Assembly: GCA_020426845.1 (NCBI GenBank)
Contig: JAGQPF010000399.1
Coordinates: forward strand, 1-43,982
Direction: 5' to 3'
Length of the DNA stretch: 43,982 nt
From: Planctomycetales bacterium
GTDB lineage: Bacteria; Planctomycetota; Planctomycetia; Pirellulales; Pirellulaceae
Shown: positions 43,525-43,982 of the stretch, in pieces
How positions within the stretch are numbered: the stretch's first letter is position 1
How the letters are laid out: every line of letters starts with the position of its first letter
Program-made: the position numbers and the translations under genes
The notes under the pieces: generated by a model
The model's database searches: none
The model's input: the letters and a program-made list of their open reading frames with translations, nothing else
What the model was told of the DNA's origin: nothing

Positions 43525-43552
43525 CCGCGGCAGCGCTGAACCACGAACGGCC

Positions 43553-43968
43553 TTTCCCGGGCAGGATGTCTCACGGAGACACGGAGGCACGGAGGACTTC
43601 GCACTTGGGCTTTTTGCGGAATTCATTCGGATTACTTCGCCTTTGCGAATCAACTCCGTGTCTTTGTGTCTCTGTGAGAGAAATGGAAGCGTGGAGCCGC
43701 TTGAGCCGTTCACGGCGACTTGTGAACGCAATTTGGCGATTGTTCTTTCCCGGGCAGGATGTCTCACGGAGACACAGAGGCACGGAGAATTTCGCACTTG
43801 GGCTTTTGGCGGAATTCATTCGGATTACTTCGCGTTTGTGAATCCAACTCCGTGTCTTTGTGTCTCTGTGAGAGAAATGGAAGCGTGGAGCCGTTTGAAC
43901 CGTTCACGGCGACTTGTGAACGCAATTTGGCGATTGTTCTTTCCCGGGCAGGATGTCTCACGGAGACA
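43553..43968. repeat. 193/194-bp tandem repeat, 2 full and 1 partial copy
   Basis: Copies start with TTTCCCGGGCAGGATGTCTC at 43553, 43746 and 43940. Copies 1 and 2 differ at a handful of positions and are 193 and 194 bp; copy 3 breaks off at 43968. Each unit carries inverted segments (GTCTCACGGAGACAC near its start and GTGTCTCTGTGAGAGA near its middle) that could fold. Confidence 0.92.
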
Positions 43969-43982
43969 AGATCGGAAGAACG
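43969..43982. other. Probable sequencing-adapter remnant at contig end
   Basis: AGATCGGAAGAACG differs by one base from the start of the Illumina TruSeq adapter (AGATCGGAAGAGCG). Here copy 3 of the tandem repeat should continue with CACAGAGGCAC-like sequence, as in copies 1 and 2, but it switches to this string exactly at 43969. Confidence 0.8.

Larger units (their letters stand above)
43525..43982. other. Terminal repeat region, no gene
   Basis: 458 bp after moaB. Apart from a short stretch, it is the tandem repeat described below and the final 14 adapter-like bases. Frames through it translate repeat DNA (PCLCVSVR-like) and are not genes. Confidence 0.75.

Noticed and set aside
43242..43841. 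199-codon frame over moaB and the terminal repeat
   Set aside because: It translates the out-of-frame moaB sequence and then the tandem repeat; no motif.
43536..43968. Possible long terminal repeat or IS end
   Set aside because: No transposase, no terminal inverted repeats or target duplication; it is a simple tandem repeat in the sequence seen.

Overview
The window is one GC-rich stretch of a planctomycete chromosome, most likely from the Pirellula-like group. The call rests on the PQQ-propeller / PSCyt1-DUF1549-DUF1553 / DUF1501 trio (32894-39061), which is a planctomycete hallmark, plus a futalosine-pathway mqnD gene, fliW and csrA standing away from any flagellar cluster, and many short palindromic and minisatellite repeats between genes. 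No tRNA, rRNA, CRISPR array, transposase or phage gene was recognised. The left edge cuts a very long gene. The right edge ends in tandem 193/194-bp repeats and then in 14 bases that look like sequencing adapter, so it is probably a real contig end.

Layout. 1-5336: the end of a giant unknown protein, then on the minus strand a DCC thiol-disulfide protein, a Flp-type pilin and a small HAMP-like membrane protein. 5755-8501: a membrane-anchored coiled-coil protein, then an unrecognised protein paired with an ankyrin-repeat protein. 8524-13367: a glycosyltransferase, a zinc-ribbon membrane protein with an unknown partner, a divergent four-domain S1 protein, and a GlsB/YeaQ-type membrane protein. 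13511-17418 (minus): an envelope glycan/lipid group, with a GT2 overlapping a polytopic membrane protein and an LPG-synthase-type flippase-like protein nearby. 17660-20895: an AI-2E family transporter, then csrA, fliW and a CBS-domain protein on the minus strand.

Core system, 21580-31141 (plus): five genes, most overlapping by 4-7 nt. They encode a circularly permuted ATP-grasp enzyme, an alpha-E protein, a transglutaminase fused to a DUF2126 putative amidoligase, a second ATP-grasp fused to alpha-E, and a second transglutaminase. This is two related ligase/peptidase-like modules placed head to tail with two gene fusions. Families of this kind have been predicted to make and process short peptide or isopeptide tags. 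The substrate is unknown, and the Anbu proteasome-like partner often associated with them is not in this window. It is the best candidate for an under-described system here.

31490-43524: an aldo/keto reductase (minus), the planctomycete PQQ / cytochrome / DUF1501 operon (plus), then on the minus strand a HAD phosphatase overlapping a CPSase-like ATP-grasp protein, mqnD and a lactonase-fold beta-propeller, and finally moaB (plus).

Intergenic DNA is unusually repeat-rich. It holds a palindromic CAGGCTG-N-CAGCCTG family at three sites, a second family at 31200-31471 with one fragment near 7484, four minisatellites with unit lengths of 8, 12, 13 and 19 bp, and the terminal 193/194-bp tandem repeat. 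Several arrays start at or next to stop codons.
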